Shown: positions 16,836 to 24,458 of the stretch, piece by piece
Numbering within the stretch: the stretch's first letter is position 1
Layout of the letters: each line of letters begins with the position of its first letter
From: Spirochaetales bacterium
Lineage (GTDB): Bacteria > Spirochaetota > Spirochaetia > DSM-2461
Length of the DNA: 52,736 bases
Direction: 5' to 3'
NCBI GenBank assembly: GCA_028532905.1
Contig: JAQQAM010000085.1
Span: forward strand, 1-52,736
The notes under the pieces: generated by a model
What the model was told of the DNA's origin: nothing
What the model saw: the letters and a program-made list of their open reading frames with translations, nothing else
Database searches by the model: none
Made by a program: the position numbers and the translations under genes

Positions 16836-18851
16836 ATGTTTAAAATTTCAATTTTAATGATACTACTGGCTGTTGTATCACCCCTTTTTGCAGAAGGACA
16901 GTATGAAGCTGATGTCAGCTCCTATGAGTTTACAAATGAGAGCAAAGAGGCGACTGAGTTCACAGCCGAAGCCAATGCCGAGCTGTATGATATTCTGGAC
17001 TTTGAAGACAGAACCGCCTTTGAAAATGCAGACAGAGGATTTATCGCCCCCCTGATCAATGACGGTAATATTGACGGCATCTACTTTAACAGCGGTGTTC
17101 AGTTCATGATGGACAAAGAAGCTCCGGCCGAAGTAAACCCCAGTCTCTGGCGTCATGCCCAGCTGGTAAACAGAGGCGGACTGTACGAAGTTATGGAAGA
17201 CAAGATCTACCAGGTGCGCGGTCAGGATGTGAACACACTGACCATCATTGAAACTGAAAACGGAATTATCCTGTACGATCTCTGCCTTGTCCCCGAAACT
17301 TTTATTCAGGCCTACCAGCTGTATGAACAGGAAAGAGGAAGACGGGATCTGAAAGCCGTTATCATCTCCCACAACCATACCGACCACTACGGCGGAATCT
17401 CCGGTATCATCGATCTTGGCCTGGCTACCCAGGAACAGTTTGACTCAGCCGAAATTCCCGTTTACGTCCCTGAGCATTTTCAGAGAGAACTTGTTTCAGA
17501 ATCGGTTCTCTACGGAAATATCATGTCCAGAAGAGCCCTGTACCAGTACGGTTACGGACTGGCCTTCAGTCCCCGGGGTATCATTACAGCCGCTCTGGGT
17601 CCCCTGACTCCTGCCGGACAGAACGCCATGCCCAGTTCTGTTGTTGAAATAACTGAAGACAACCTGAACATTACCGTAGACGGCCTGGACATCGAGTTCA
17701 TGCTGGTTCCCGAATCGGAAGCTCCTGCGGAAATGGTTTTCTATATCCCCGAATGGAAGGCTCTGACCATGGCTGAAGTTGTCAACCAGCTGCAGCACAA
17801 CGTGTACACCCTCAGGGGAGCACCCATCAGAGACGCCAACAAATGGGCACAGTACATTCACGATGCCATTATCAGATGGGGTGATGATGTGGAAATCCAC
17901 TTTGGTCCTCACACATGGCCTGAATGGGGCAATGAGAATGTCAACAACTACCTCAAAGCTCAAAGAGATATCTACAGAGCTATCTTTGACCAGACTACAC
18001 GCCTGGCCAACTACGGTTACCGCCCCTATGAGATTGTTGAGAGGATTGATATTCCCGAGCCCATCATGAACAACTTTGCCAACCGCGGTTACTACGGACA
18101 GTTTGAGAACAACGTATACGCCACCTATGTCAACAACATCGGTTGGTTCAATGCCAACCCCACCGAGCTGGCCCGTCATACCGACGCCGAATCCGGAAGA
18201 CGTTATGTGGAAGCCTTCGGCGGTGAAGAAGTGGTTATTGCCAAGGCTCTGGAATACTTCAAAGACGGAGACTACAAGTTCACAGTTGAGCTTCTCAACC
18301 ACATCATCTCCTACAACGGAGAGAACAAAAAAGCCAACTACCTTGCGGCGGATGCCTTCGAGCAGATCGGTTACCAGGAAGAGTCCGCTCTGGCCCGTAA
18401 CTGGTTCCTCATGGCCGCCCTGGAACTGCGGAGAGACGACAATGTTCCTATGATCGTAAACTCTGCCGGTCCCGGTGTCCTGAATGCCATCCCCGCCGAG
18501 CTGATGCCCACTGTTCTTTCCACCCAGGTTGATCCCCGAAAGGGACTCGAGGCGGGAGAGCTGAAACTGACTCTTATTCTGAACGGTACAAGTCTTGATC
18601 TTATTGCAGAAAACGGAGTTCTTAACGGTGCCGTATCTAAGGGAGTCCTGGAGACAGACGTAACTGTAGAAACAAACAATGTGGCATTTTTTGCCCTGCT
18701 CACCGGTGCTGTGGATTTAGAAACCGTAGAAAAAGCCGGTATGATTGAGATCGATGGAGATGTATCTGTATTCGAGAAATTCCTCGGAATCATCGACACT
18801 GAAATCCCCAACAACTACAACCTGGTAAAACCCCGTTATATCAGCGAGTAA
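16836..18851 (+). CDS. exported SdsA-type alkylsulfatase (metallo-beta-lactamase fold)
   Basis: 671 residues with signal peptide MFKISILMILLAVVSPLFA and mature start EGQYEADVS. The metal site is His179-x-His181-x-Asp183-His184 in IISHNHTDHYGG. Further metal ligands match the SdsA1 family: Glu in ESEAPAEMVFY, Glu in MAEVVNQLQHNVYTLRG and His in FGPHTWPEWG. The helical dimer region (QRDIYRAIFDQTTRLANYGYRPYEIVE) and an SCP2-like C-terminal domain (about 540-671) complete the family layout. It hydrolyses linear alkyl sulfates in the periplasm, releasing sulfate and an alcohol. It shows strong, uniform codon bias (frequent CTG, CCC and AAC), suggesting high expression. Cotranscribed with the Omp85-like gene. 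Confidence 0.92.
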   Translation: MFKISILMILLAVVSPLFAEGQYEADVSSYEFTNESKEATEFTAEANAELYDILDFEDRTAFENADRGFIAPLINDGNIDGIYFNSGVQFMMDKEAPAEVNPSLWRHAQLVNRGGLYEVMEDKIYQVRGQDVNTLTIIETENGIILYDLCLVPETFIQAYQLYEQERGRRDLKAVIISHNHTDHYGGISGIIDLGLATQEQFDSAEIPVYVPEHFQRELVSESVLYGNIMSRRALYQYGYGLAFSPRGIITAALGPLTPAGQNAMPSSVVEITEDNLNITVDGLDIEFMLVPESEAPAEMVFYIPEWKALTMAEVVNQLQHNVYTLRGAPIRDANKWAQYIHDAIIRWGDDVEIHFGPHTWPEWGNENVNNYLKAQRDIYRAIFDQTTRLANYGYRPYEIVERIDIPEPIMNNFANRGYYGQFENNVYATYVNNIGWFNANPTELARHTDAESGRRYVEAFGGEEVVIAKALEYFKDGDYKFTVELLNHIISYNGENKKANYLAADAFEQIGYQEESALARNWFLMAALELRRDDNVPMIVNSAGPGVLNAIPAELMPTVLSTQVDPRKGLEAGELKLTLILNGTSLDLIAENGVLNGAVSKGVLETDVTVETNNVAFFALLTGAVDLETVEKAGMIEIDGDVSVFEKFLGIIDTEIPNNYNLVKPRYISE

Positions 18852-18874
18852 TACGATCAGTTAATTGAATGGAT

Positions 18875-18898
18875 TCCGGGGCGTTAGCACGTCCCGGA
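18875..18898 (+). other. intercistronic hairpin after the alkylsulfatase gene
   Basis: TCCGGGGCG pairs with CGTCCCGGA (9 bp with one G-U) around a TTAGCA loop. No T run follows. It probably limits read-through or protects the upstream message. Confidence 0.5.
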
Positions 18899-18914
18899 TT
18901 TCCAGGTGACCACA

Positions 18915-19865
18915 ATGAAAAAAATAGTAGTAGTATTAGCCCTTATGACTCTGGGATTCAGAGTTTTTGCCTGCGCTTTCCACTTTGACTTTGATGCAGA
19001 GACATTAAGGGCAATGTTTGCCGAATACCTGCCCCCTGAAACAGGGGAGGGAATGACTGAAACCTTTGACCGAATCGATGCCCTTGTCGATAAAGAGAGT
19101 AAAGAGCAGCCCTCCGGTTCAGGTTCAACTTCCTCTTCTCAGACCACCGGTTCTATTGCACAGGAGCTGGGATCCCTGGGTTATGATGTGACTGCGGAAG
19201 CCGGTGGTATCGGTTTTACAGGCGTAATGTCAAATGGAGAGGGACCCACCCTTTTATTCCACACCCCTGTTGATGCCGTTGGAAGGGATGAAGAATCGGG
19301 ATACATCCTCAACTGGCTGATCTCCCTGGGTAGAACCATGGCAGCTTTATCAGAGAGCTGGAGCGGGACCCTCGTCCTGGCAGCCTGGCCTGCAGATAAG
19401 CTCATCCAGGGAGCCGACCACAACCTCTTTCAGGATCATGAAATCCCGACACCCGACACCGTCCTGTCCCTTCAGACTGCAAATCTTCCTTTGGGCAATA
19501 TTGCTGTCACCTCCTCTCCCCGGTCAGGAGATTCCCCTGAGAATGACGGGCAGACTCCTATGGGTACGGAGAATAGCGATCTCATCAGCTACCTCCACAC
19601 AGTGCTGGGGGCTTCCGGGGATATCACCCATGTGTTTGATGAAATCCCCTTGACCGATGAAATGGCAGCCGGGATTCAGGGTTTTGAACAAACAGCTTAT
19701 CTGTTTGTTGGAATAGCTGGCAGCCCCGGTATGAATAATGCCATGGCCTCCCCCATTCCCAACCCGATGCAAGCCGGAAGAAGTCAAACCATCCAGGTCA
19801 TACCTCTGGGGTCCAGAATTGCTGCCAAACTGGCGATATCAGTGTTTCATAGGGACGGTGAATAG
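18915..19865 (+). CDS. exported M20D amidohydrolase-like protein lacking the metal site
   Basis: About 316 residues. The N-terminus MKKIVVVLALMTLGFRVFA is a signal peptide. A Ser/Gly/Gln-rich linker (about 60-80) is followed by segments that parallel the M20D aminoacylase family. These are IAQELGSLGYDVTAEAGGIGFTGVM, NGEGPTLLFHTPVDAV, WSGTLVLAAWPADKLIQGA and PDTVLSLQTANLPLGNIAV. The metal-binding CGHDxH segment is absent. The usual PAEE is PADK. The protein is also over 100 residues shorter than active members. It is therefore probably a non-catalytic relative or a decayed gene still open. ATG 18915 has AGGTGA five bases upstream; the in-frame GTG at 18906 is inside that site. Third gene after Omp85-like and alkylsulfatase. 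Confidence 0.7.
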   Translation: MKKIVVVLALMTLGFRVFACAFHFDFDAETLRAMFAEYLPPETGEGMTETFDRIDALVDKESKEQPSGSGSTSSSQTTGSIAQELGSLGYDVTAEAGGIGFTGVMSNGEGPTLLFHTPVDAVGRDEESGYILNWLISLGRTMAALSESWSGTLVLAAWPADKLIQGADHNLFQDHEIPTPDTVLSLQTANLPLGNIAVTSSPRSGDSPENDGQTPMGTENSDLISYLHTVLGASGDITHVFDEIPLTDEMAAGIQGFEQTAYLFVGIAGSPGMNNAMASPIPNPMQAGRSQTIQVIPLGSRIAAKLAISVFHRDGE

Positions 19866-19906
19866 CTGCTGATTCAATCCATTTTCAATAAATATGACTA
19901 AATTAC

Positions 19907-19962
19907 TTGACTTTATCATTCCGCTCAATTACACTCTTGTATATACAAAAGTTGTACATACA
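19907..19962 (+). promoter_or_regulatory. marR promoter with tandem operators
   Basis: TTGACT (19907-19912), 17 bases, TACACT (19930-19935). The perfect palindrome TTGTATATACAA (19937-19948) begins one base after the -10, over the start of transcription. A near copy, TTGTACATACA, starts at 19952, fifteen bases further. This is the layout of MarR self-repression. Confidence 0.65.
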
Positions 19963-19971
19963 GAGGTCAAA

Positions 19972-20430
19972 ATGAGTATACATACAGATATCAAGGTTCC
20001 CAGATTTAAAAATCCCTATAACAAAGGGGTTGTCAACATTATCTACACAGGCCACTGGCTGGTGGATGCCATGAACCAGGCCCTGAAAGGAGTTGATCTG
20101 ACGGAACCTCAATACAATGTGCTCAGCAGCCTCTACGGAGCAGGCGACACGCCTTTAAACGTTTCTCAGCTGCAGCAGAGAATGGTTCAGAAATCCAGTA
20201 ATGTAACCCGCATTATCGATAAACTGCTTCGAAAAAATCTGGTGGACCGTCAGATATGCCCGGAGAATCGAAGAAAGGTGAACATAAGCATTACTGATGA
20301 AGGAAAGAATCTGTTCCGTCTTGCCAGAGAACAGGTTTGGACCAGTCAAAGTCAGACAGAACATCGCTTGAGCGATGAGGAACTGGATCTTCTGTCTGCC
20401 CTTCTGGATAAACTGAGGGATTCAGAGTAG
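19972..20430 (+). CDS. MarR-family transcriptional regulator
   Basis: 152 residues. Winged-helix core: LTEPQYNVLSSLYGAGDTPLNVSQLQQRM, then SSNVTRIIDKLLRKNLVDRQICPENRRKVNISITDEGK, the MarR recognition helix and basic wing. One cysteine (in RQICPENRR) lies in the wing. ATG 19972 is chosen because AGAGGT precedes it and the operator lies just upstream; an in-frame ATG at 19894 would put the operator inside the gene. It leads an operon with an FMN reductase and a DODA-type dioxygenase. MarR regulators next to such enzymes often respond to quinones or electrophiles; that role is inferred here. Confidence 0.9.
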   Translation: MSIHTDIKVPRFKNPYNKGVVNIIYTGHWLVDAMNQALKGVDLTEPQYNVLSSLYGAGDTPLNVSQLQQRMVQKSSNVTRIIDKLLRKNLVDRQICPENRRKVNISITDEGKNLFRLAREQVWTSQSQTEHRLSDEELDLLSALLDKLRDSE

Positions 20431-20455
20431 ATCCGGCAACACACAGGAGTTAAGG

Positions 20456-20998
20456 ATGTCAAAAACAATAAAAGTATTATTAGGAAGCGTCAGATCACAG
20501 AGAGCCGGAAAGGCCGTAGCCGATTGGGTCCTGAGCAAAGGGGAAGAAAATTCAGTACCCCTCGAATTACTGGATTTAAAAGAATGGGATCTCCCCTTCT
20601 ATGATGAGCCGGCTCCCCCTATGGCAGGAGAGCCCTATAGTCACGATTCTACTAAAGAATGGAGTCAGGCCGTTGATGAAGCCGATGGCTTTATTATCGT
20701 AACCCCCGAATACAACCATGGCTACTCACCTGTATTAAAAAACGCACTGGATCATCTTTATAAGGAATGGAAAGACAAACCTGTCGGATTCGTCGGTTAC
20801 GGCGGCAGCGGTGCTGTAAACGCCATAAATCAGCTGACTCCCATAGTCGAGTTTCTGGGCATGAAACCAGTAGCGGAACAGGTGGGGATCAGCCCTGTAT
20901 GGGAGGCCTTTGACGAAGAGGGAAATCTGCAGGAAGACAAGGTTTCCGGTGATATTACAAACCTGTTCAAAGGGATTCAGGAAGAGATTCAAAGTTAA
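20456..20998 (+). CDS. NADPH-dependent FMN reductase (flavodoxin-like)
   Basis: 180 residues. The N-terminal phosphate loop of FMN is GSVRSQRAG. VTPEYNHGYSPVLKNALDHLYKEW is the family signature of NADPH-dependent FMN/quinone reductases (SsuE/ChrR/AzoR-like group). GFVGYGGSGAVNAINQL covers the remaining flavin contact. A soluble flavoenzyme that reduces flavins or quinones with NAD(P)H. AGGAGTTAAGG precedes the ATG. Second gene of the marR operon, 25 bases after marR, consistent with a detoxification role. Confidence 0.9.
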   Translation: MSKTIKVLLGSVRSQRAGKAVADWVLSKGEENSVPLELLDLKEWDLPFYDEPAPPMAGEPYSHDSTKEWSQAVDEADGFIIVTPEYNHGYSPVLKNALDHLYKEWKDKPVGFVGYGGSGAVNAINQLTPIVEFLGMKPVAEQVGISPVWEAFDEEGNLQEDKVSGDITNLFKGIQEEIQS

Positions 20999-21008
20999 GA
21001 AAGAAAGA

Positions 21009-21052
21009 GGGCCGGCCCAATGTACTATTAAATGTTTCCCCCGCCGGCCCTG
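21009..21052 (+). other. intercistronic hairpin between FMN reductase and dioxygenase genes
   Basis: AGGGCCGGC (21009-21017) pairs perfectly with GCCGGCCCT (21044-21052). This GC-rich 9-bp stem should be very stable, yet no T run follows. It may reduce read-through into the dioxygenase gene. Confidence 0.55.
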
Positions 21053-21077
21053 TCCTTCTGATTATGAGGAGAGTACC

Positions 21078-21842
21078 ATGAAAATGCCTGCCCTTTTTGT
21101 CGGACATGGGTCACCCATGAATGCGATAGAGGATAATCCCTTCACAAGGGAATGGAAGAGAATCGGTCTTTCTGTAAAACCAAAAGCCATCTTGATGATT
21201 TCAGCCCATTGGTTTACTAAAGGTACACGGATTCAGGACAAGGAAGAACCTGATGTCATCAACGATATGTACGGGTTCCCCCGGGAACTGTATGAACTTG
21301 ACTACAGGGTAAGAGGATCTAAAGAACTCACAGATACGATTATTCAATCCCTCTCGGTGCCGGTAGATATAAGAAACGACTGGGGGCTTGATCACGGGGC
21401 CTGGTCCGTTCTGACTCATATGTATCCCCACAAGGATATTCCTGTAGTACAGATCAGTGTGAATGCCCAGGCGTCACCGGAGGATCATTTCAAACTGGGC
21501 CGTGAACTCAAGACGCTCAGGGATGAAGGGGTATTTATCATCGGTTCAGGAAATATAGTCCATAACCTGAGACGGATGGACTTTAACCTTCCCCGCTCCG
21601 GAACAGAATGGGCCAATGACTTTGACCTCTTTGCCAAAGACGCCATACAGAACAGAGACTACGGTTCTGTACTGAATTACACCAGTCAGAAAGAAACATC
21701 TGCTCTGGCTGTGCCGACAACAGATCACCTTGATCCTCTTTTCTACATACTGGGAGCATCAGACAGCGAGGATAACATCACCGTATTGAATGAGGCCAGG
21801 ATAATGGGGTCCTTGTCTATGACAAGTTATCTGTTTGATTAG
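21078..21842 (+). CDS. ygiD: DODA-type extradiol aromatic ring-opening dioxygenase (YgiD-like)
   Basis: 254 residues of the class III extradiol dioxygenase (LigB-like) fold. Metal-site segments of the YgiD/4,5-DOPA dioxygenase family are all present: ALFVGHGSPMNAIEDN, LMISAHWFTKG, LDHGAWSVLTHMYP and GSGNIVHNLR. The family end PTTDHLDPLFYILGA is present too. It opens catechol rings such as L-DOPA using a divalent metal. The start at 21078 follows GAGGAGAG; an in-frame upstream extension would run through the hairpin and the previous gene. Last gene of the marR operon. With the flavin reductase it fits clearance of catechols and quinones. Confidence 0.92.
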   Translation: MKMPALFVGHGSPMNAIEDNPFTREWKRIGLSVKPKAILMISAHWFTKGTRIQDKEEPDVINDMYGFPRELYELDYRVRGSKELTDTIIQSLSVPVDIRNDWGLDHGAWSVLTHMYPHKDIPVVQISVNAQASPEDHFKLGRELKTLRDEGVFIIGSGNIVHNLRRMDFNLPRSGTEWANDFDLFAKDAIQNRDYGSVLNYTSQKETSALAVPTTDHLDPLFYILGASDSEDNITVLNEARIMGSLSMTSYLFD

Positions 21843-22047
21843 TTCAGATCAGCATAGAATCCTCTTAATACATTCAATAAAACGGAATACAATCCAATTC
21901 TTCCCTCAATACCCCTTAGCATTTATTGCAAAAAATGTTACTGTCCTGATTCTGACGTAAAAATTCCGGTCTTTTACCAAATCTTGAAAATAATTTCGCC
22001 TGGACTGGGCAATAGACAATTGCAGGCAGAATCCAGGAAAAATAATA

Positions 22048-23349
22048 ATGACATTTGAAGAACTGGGCCTTTGCCCTGAGATCCTCCGTGCTCTGAAATC
22101 CAGAGGATACAAAACCGCCACCGCCATACAGGCTCAAGCCATTCCGGCAATCCTTAAAAAAAATGATGTCCTGGGAGGAGCCCAGACCGGTACAGGGAAA
22201 ACAGCCGCATTCGCTCTTCCCATTCTGGAAAAACTGAGTCATGAAAAATCAAAAACAAAGCATCCTAAGGTTCTGGTGCTGACTCCTACAAGAGAACTGG
22301 CCGATCAGGTAACAGAAAGTTTCATAAGCTATGGCCAAAACCTTGATGTCCGTTCCATAAAGATTTACGGCGGTGTAGGAATATCAAAACAGATCAGCAC
22401 TCTCAGAAAAGGATGCGATGTTGTCATCGCGACACCGGGAAGACTCCTTGATCATTTAAGCCAGAAAACTATTGATATGAAAATGATTCATACTCTGGTT
22501 CTTGATGAAGCCGACAGAATGCTGGATATGGGATTTATCCATGACATTAAAAGGATAATCAAATATCTGCCGAATAAACGGCAGAATCTTCTGTTCTCGG
22601 CTACCTATGCCAAGGAAATAATGGCTCTGGCCAACAGTATCCTCGACAATCCGGTATCCATTGAAGTGGCCAGACGTAATACGGCGGCAGAAAAAGTAAT
22701 TCAGAAGCTTCATTATGTGGAAAAAAACAGGAAAAGAGATCTTTTGATCCACCTGATCAAAGAAAAAGGCTGGTTTCAGGTTCTTGTATTCGTAAAAATG
22801 AAACATGCCGCCAGCAGGTTGGCGAAACAGCTGGAGAAAGCGGGAATCCCGTCAGCCGCCATTCATGGTGATAAAAGTCAGGGAGCCAGGACCAGAGCCC
22901 TCAAGGAATTCAAAACGGGAGAGATTCAGGCTCTCATAGCAACGGACATTGCGGCAAGAGGGATTCAAATAGATAATCTTGATCAGGTTGTTAATTTTGA
23001 TCTCCCCCAGGTCCCCGAAGATTATATTCACAGAATTGGAAGAACCGGTAGGGCCGGATTAAGCGGAAATGCTGTTTCCTTTGTTTCCCAGGAAGAGCAT
23101 TCAATCCTCAAAAGGATTGAGAAATTACTTGAGAAGCCCATTCCTGATGAAAAGATAGATGGGTTTGATGCGGGAGATGTTTACCCGTCAATAAGAAAAG
23201 ATTCTGGTAATACGGGGAACAGAAACAAAGGCAAGTCCGATAATCCTGCATTCGGGAAAGTTCAAGGTGGCCATAGAGGGAGATCCAGGAAAAAGAGTGC
23301 CCAAATATCCTCCCGGCAGAAGGGGCAGAACAACTGGGGAAAAAAATAA
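22048..23349 (+). CDS. rhlE: DEAD-box RNA helicase (RhlE-like)
   Basis: 433 residues with every helicase motif in order: Q-motif FEELGLCPEILRALKSRGYKTAT, I AQTGTGKT, Ia PTRELADQ, Ib TPGRLLDHL and II DEAD. Then III SAT, IV LVFVKMKHAA, V ATDIAARGIQID and VI HRIGRTGRAG. The last 60 residues are basic and low in complexity (Lys, Arg, Gly, Asn, Ser), typical of RhlE tails that bind RNA. Motif V ends ARGIQI instead of the usual ARGIDI, a mild change. It unwinds short RNA duplexes in ribosome assembly or mRNA decay. CCAGGAAAA lies upstream of the ATG. The 205-bp gap before it holds nothing I can identify. Confidence 0.95.
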   Translation: MTFEELGLCPEILRALKSRGYKTATAIQAQAIPAILKKNDVLGGAQTGTGKTAAFALPILEKLSHEKSKTKHPKVLVLTPTRELADQVTESFISYGQNLDVRSIKIYGGVGISKQISTLRKGCDVVIATPGRLLDHLSQKTIDMKMIHTLVLDEADRMLDMGFIHDIKRIIKYLPNKRQNLLFSATYAKEIMALANSILDNPVSIEVARRNTAAEKVIQKLHYVEKNRKRDLLIHLIKEKGWFQVLVFVKMKHAASRLAKQLEKAGIPSAAIHGDKSQGARTRALKEFKTGEIQALIATDIAARGIQIDNLDQVVNFDLPQVPEDYIHRIGRTGRAGLSGNAVSFVSQEEHSILKRIEKLLEKPIPDEKIDGFDAGDVYPSIRKDSGNTGNRNKGKSDNPAFGKVQGGHRGRSRKKSAQISSRQKGQNNWGKK

Positions 23350-23385
23350 GGCGGATTGCTGTATGTAAAGAATCTGTATAGAGAG

Positions 23386-23565
23386 TTATAGGATTCCGGA
23401 AGCTGATTCAGGCCAGACCATCTTCAATTGATACTCAGCAAATCTTTCCAGTTCTCTGAATCATATTTCCTATTTTCTTAATAATCAGTTAATTGTAGAA
23501 ACTTGGACTAGGCCAATTTTAAGGCATTCGAGCTCCATGGAATCTTCTGTCCAGAGGACTCTCAT
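23386..23565 (-). pseudogene. ParE/RelE-family toxin remnant downstream of the orphan antitoxin
   Basis: The ATG at 23565 overlaps the stop of the antitoxin gene (ATGA), the standard toxin position. It begins MRVLWTEDSMELE, as ParE-type toxins do, but stops after 26 residues (23485). In another frame 23460-23386 reads FRELERFAEYQLKMVWPESASGIL. This resembles the ParE N-terminal helix (D-L-x-x-I-A-E-Y-x-L-x-x-x-G-P-E-S-A). The toxin has been destroyed by rearrangement or small deletions. Confidence 0.6.
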
Positions 23566-23750
23566 TTTTTACTGCGGATTCTCGTTCTTACATCATCGGA
23601 AGTATAAAGTTGACCCTGTTCTGCATCTTTTAATCCATTTTCAATTTTCTGACGAACATAAATTTGCTGCATCAAATCATCCCAACTAACATTTTCAGGA
23701 AGCTGCGCAAAAATATCATCTGTTTTTATTTTCAGTTCACTCTTTCTCAT
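23562..23750 (-). CDS. orphan antitoxin (addiction-module component type)
   Basis: 62 residues with a strong ribosome site (AGGAGGT) and its own promoter. LPENVSWDDLMQQIYVRQKIENGLKDAEQGQLYTSDDVRTRI follows the pattern W-D-D-x-(M/L)-x-x-I-Y-V-R-x-K-I-E-x-G-L-x-D-x-E-x-G of small antitoxins that partner ParE/RelE toxins. The C-terminus would neutralise the toxin, and the tail is basic (RSKK). Its former toxin gene follows with an ATGA overlap but is broken. The antitoxin appears intact and could still neutralise a related toxin elsewhere. Confidence 0.75.
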   Translation of the reverse strand: MRKSELKIKTDDIFAQLPENVSWDDLMQQIYVRQKIENGLKDAEQGQLYTSDDVRTRIRSKK

Positions 23751-23777
23751 ATCAACCTCCTATAATCCGATAAAACT

Positions 23778-23807
23778 ATTATACCATTAAATTGTTAAAA
23801 AAATCAA
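23778..23807 (-). promoter_or_regulatory. sigma-70-type promoter of the orphan antitoxin gene
   Basis: On the minus strand TTGATT (23807-23802), 18 bases, then a perfect TATAAT (23783-23778). Transcription would start about 20 bases before the ATG. Confidence 0.6.
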
Positions 23808-23853
23808 AATCCAGCCACGCCCGGACCCCGATATTGTTGCCTCCCTGGCTTTA

Positions 23854-23934
23854 TCATCTGAGCAACTTCAGATGATACTCAGCGATATACTCAAGATCTC
23901 TGACTGCCGGAGCAAGAAATTCCAGCGGGAACAT
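23854..23934 (-). pseudogene. truncated ParE-type toxin (N-terminal 26 residues)
   Basis: MFPLEFLAPAVRDLEYIAEYHLKLLR then stop. A-x-R-D-L-x-x-I-A-E-Y is the first helix of ParE toxins, which normally run to about 95-105 residues. Nothing recognisable follows. It starts two bases after the stop of an antitoxin remnant (TGATCATG), the usual spacing in a toxin-antitoxin pair. Confidence 0.55.
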
Positions 23935-23936
23935 GA

Positions 23937-24092
23937 TCACCTGGAGTAGATATCATTCAAACGGGCTCTCATATCTTCAAGGGAAACAGTTAATTCTCCG
24001 GAGAGTCTCAAGAGTTCAATTTCCAGAACCTCTTCCCTATACGACAGGATTTTATCGCGCTCCTCGTAGCCCCGGTACTTATTACAAGCAGA
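23937..24092 (-). pseudogene. antitoxin C-terminal remnant (Phd/RelB-like)
   Basis: A 51-residue open stretch without a start codon, bounded upstream by a stop. GYEERDKILSYREEVLEIEL and SGELTVSLEDMRARL resemble the toxin-binding tail of Phd/RelB antitoxins (x-G-x-x-(V/Y)-S-L-E-D-x-x-A-R-L). It is directly followed by the truncated toxin at 23934-23854. Together they are the wreck of a second toxin-antitoxin pair. Confidence 0.5.
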
Positions 24093-24146
24093 TTACTTTG
24101 GAACAACTGACTTTCTCTGTCTTCAAAGTGATGAAAAGAGATGCTA

Positions 24147-24458
24147 TTAGTCAAGGAGACCGGTATTCAAAAGCTTCTTCATCAGACTGTAAATGTCTTT
24201 TTTATCCCCCTCTTTCCTGATCCCTACATTGATGACGACTACAACTACCTCTCTTTCGAGAACCTTATAGATAATCCTATAACGTTGGCCTGCTGCTCTG
24301 ATAGTGCGATACTCCTTTAGTGGACCTGAAAGGGATTTTCCCAACTGAAGGGGTGATTCTTTCAGTTCTTCAATGCGGGAAATGATTTTATTACGAGTAC
24401 CGGCATCAAAGCTGCGGAGGGAATCCGCTGCTGTTTCGGTCAGTTTTATTTTATACAT
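24147..24458 (-). CDS. RelE/ParE-family toxin
   Basis: 103 residues, the typical size. MYKIKLTETAADSLRSFDAGTRNKIISRIEEL, then PLQLGKSLSGPLKEYRTIRAAGQRYRIIYKV and VVVVVINVGIRKEGDKKDIY follow the RelE fold. The basic residues R-x-x-R-x-x-x-Q-R-Y-R-I-I-Y and a C-terminal KKxxxY are of the kind used for mRNA cleavage at the ribosome. Its ATG overlaps the end of the antitoxin gene by eight bases, so synthesis is coupled. It appears intact. If RelE-like it would cut mRNA on the ribosome; if ParE-like it would poison gyrase. Sequence alone does not settle this, though the length and the R/K set favour RelE. Confidence 0.85.
   Translation of the reverse strand: MYKIKLTETAADSLRSFDAGTRNKIISRIEELKESPLQLGKSLSGPLKEYRTIRAAGQRYRIIYKVLEREVVVVVINVGIRKEGDKKDIYSLMKKLLNTGLLD

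Noticed and set aside
19894-19971. Upstream start for the MarR gene adding 26 residues
   Set aside because: The added codons cover the promoter -10 region, the operator and the ribosome site, so they are not coding.
22008-22023. Possible sigma-54 promoter before the DEAD-box gene
   Set aside because: GG and GC are separated by 12 bases instead of 10, so it does not meet the invariant spacing.
24000-24040. tRNA-like T-arm sequence (GAGTTCAATTTCCAGAACCTC)
   Set aside because: No acceptor, D or anticodon arms can be paired around it. It is explained by the antitoxin remnant on the other strand.
23933-24220. 95-residue plus-strand open frame in the toxin-antitoxin region
   Set aside because: It runs antisense to the antitoxin remnant and the toxin tail, has no ribosome site and no recognisable fold.
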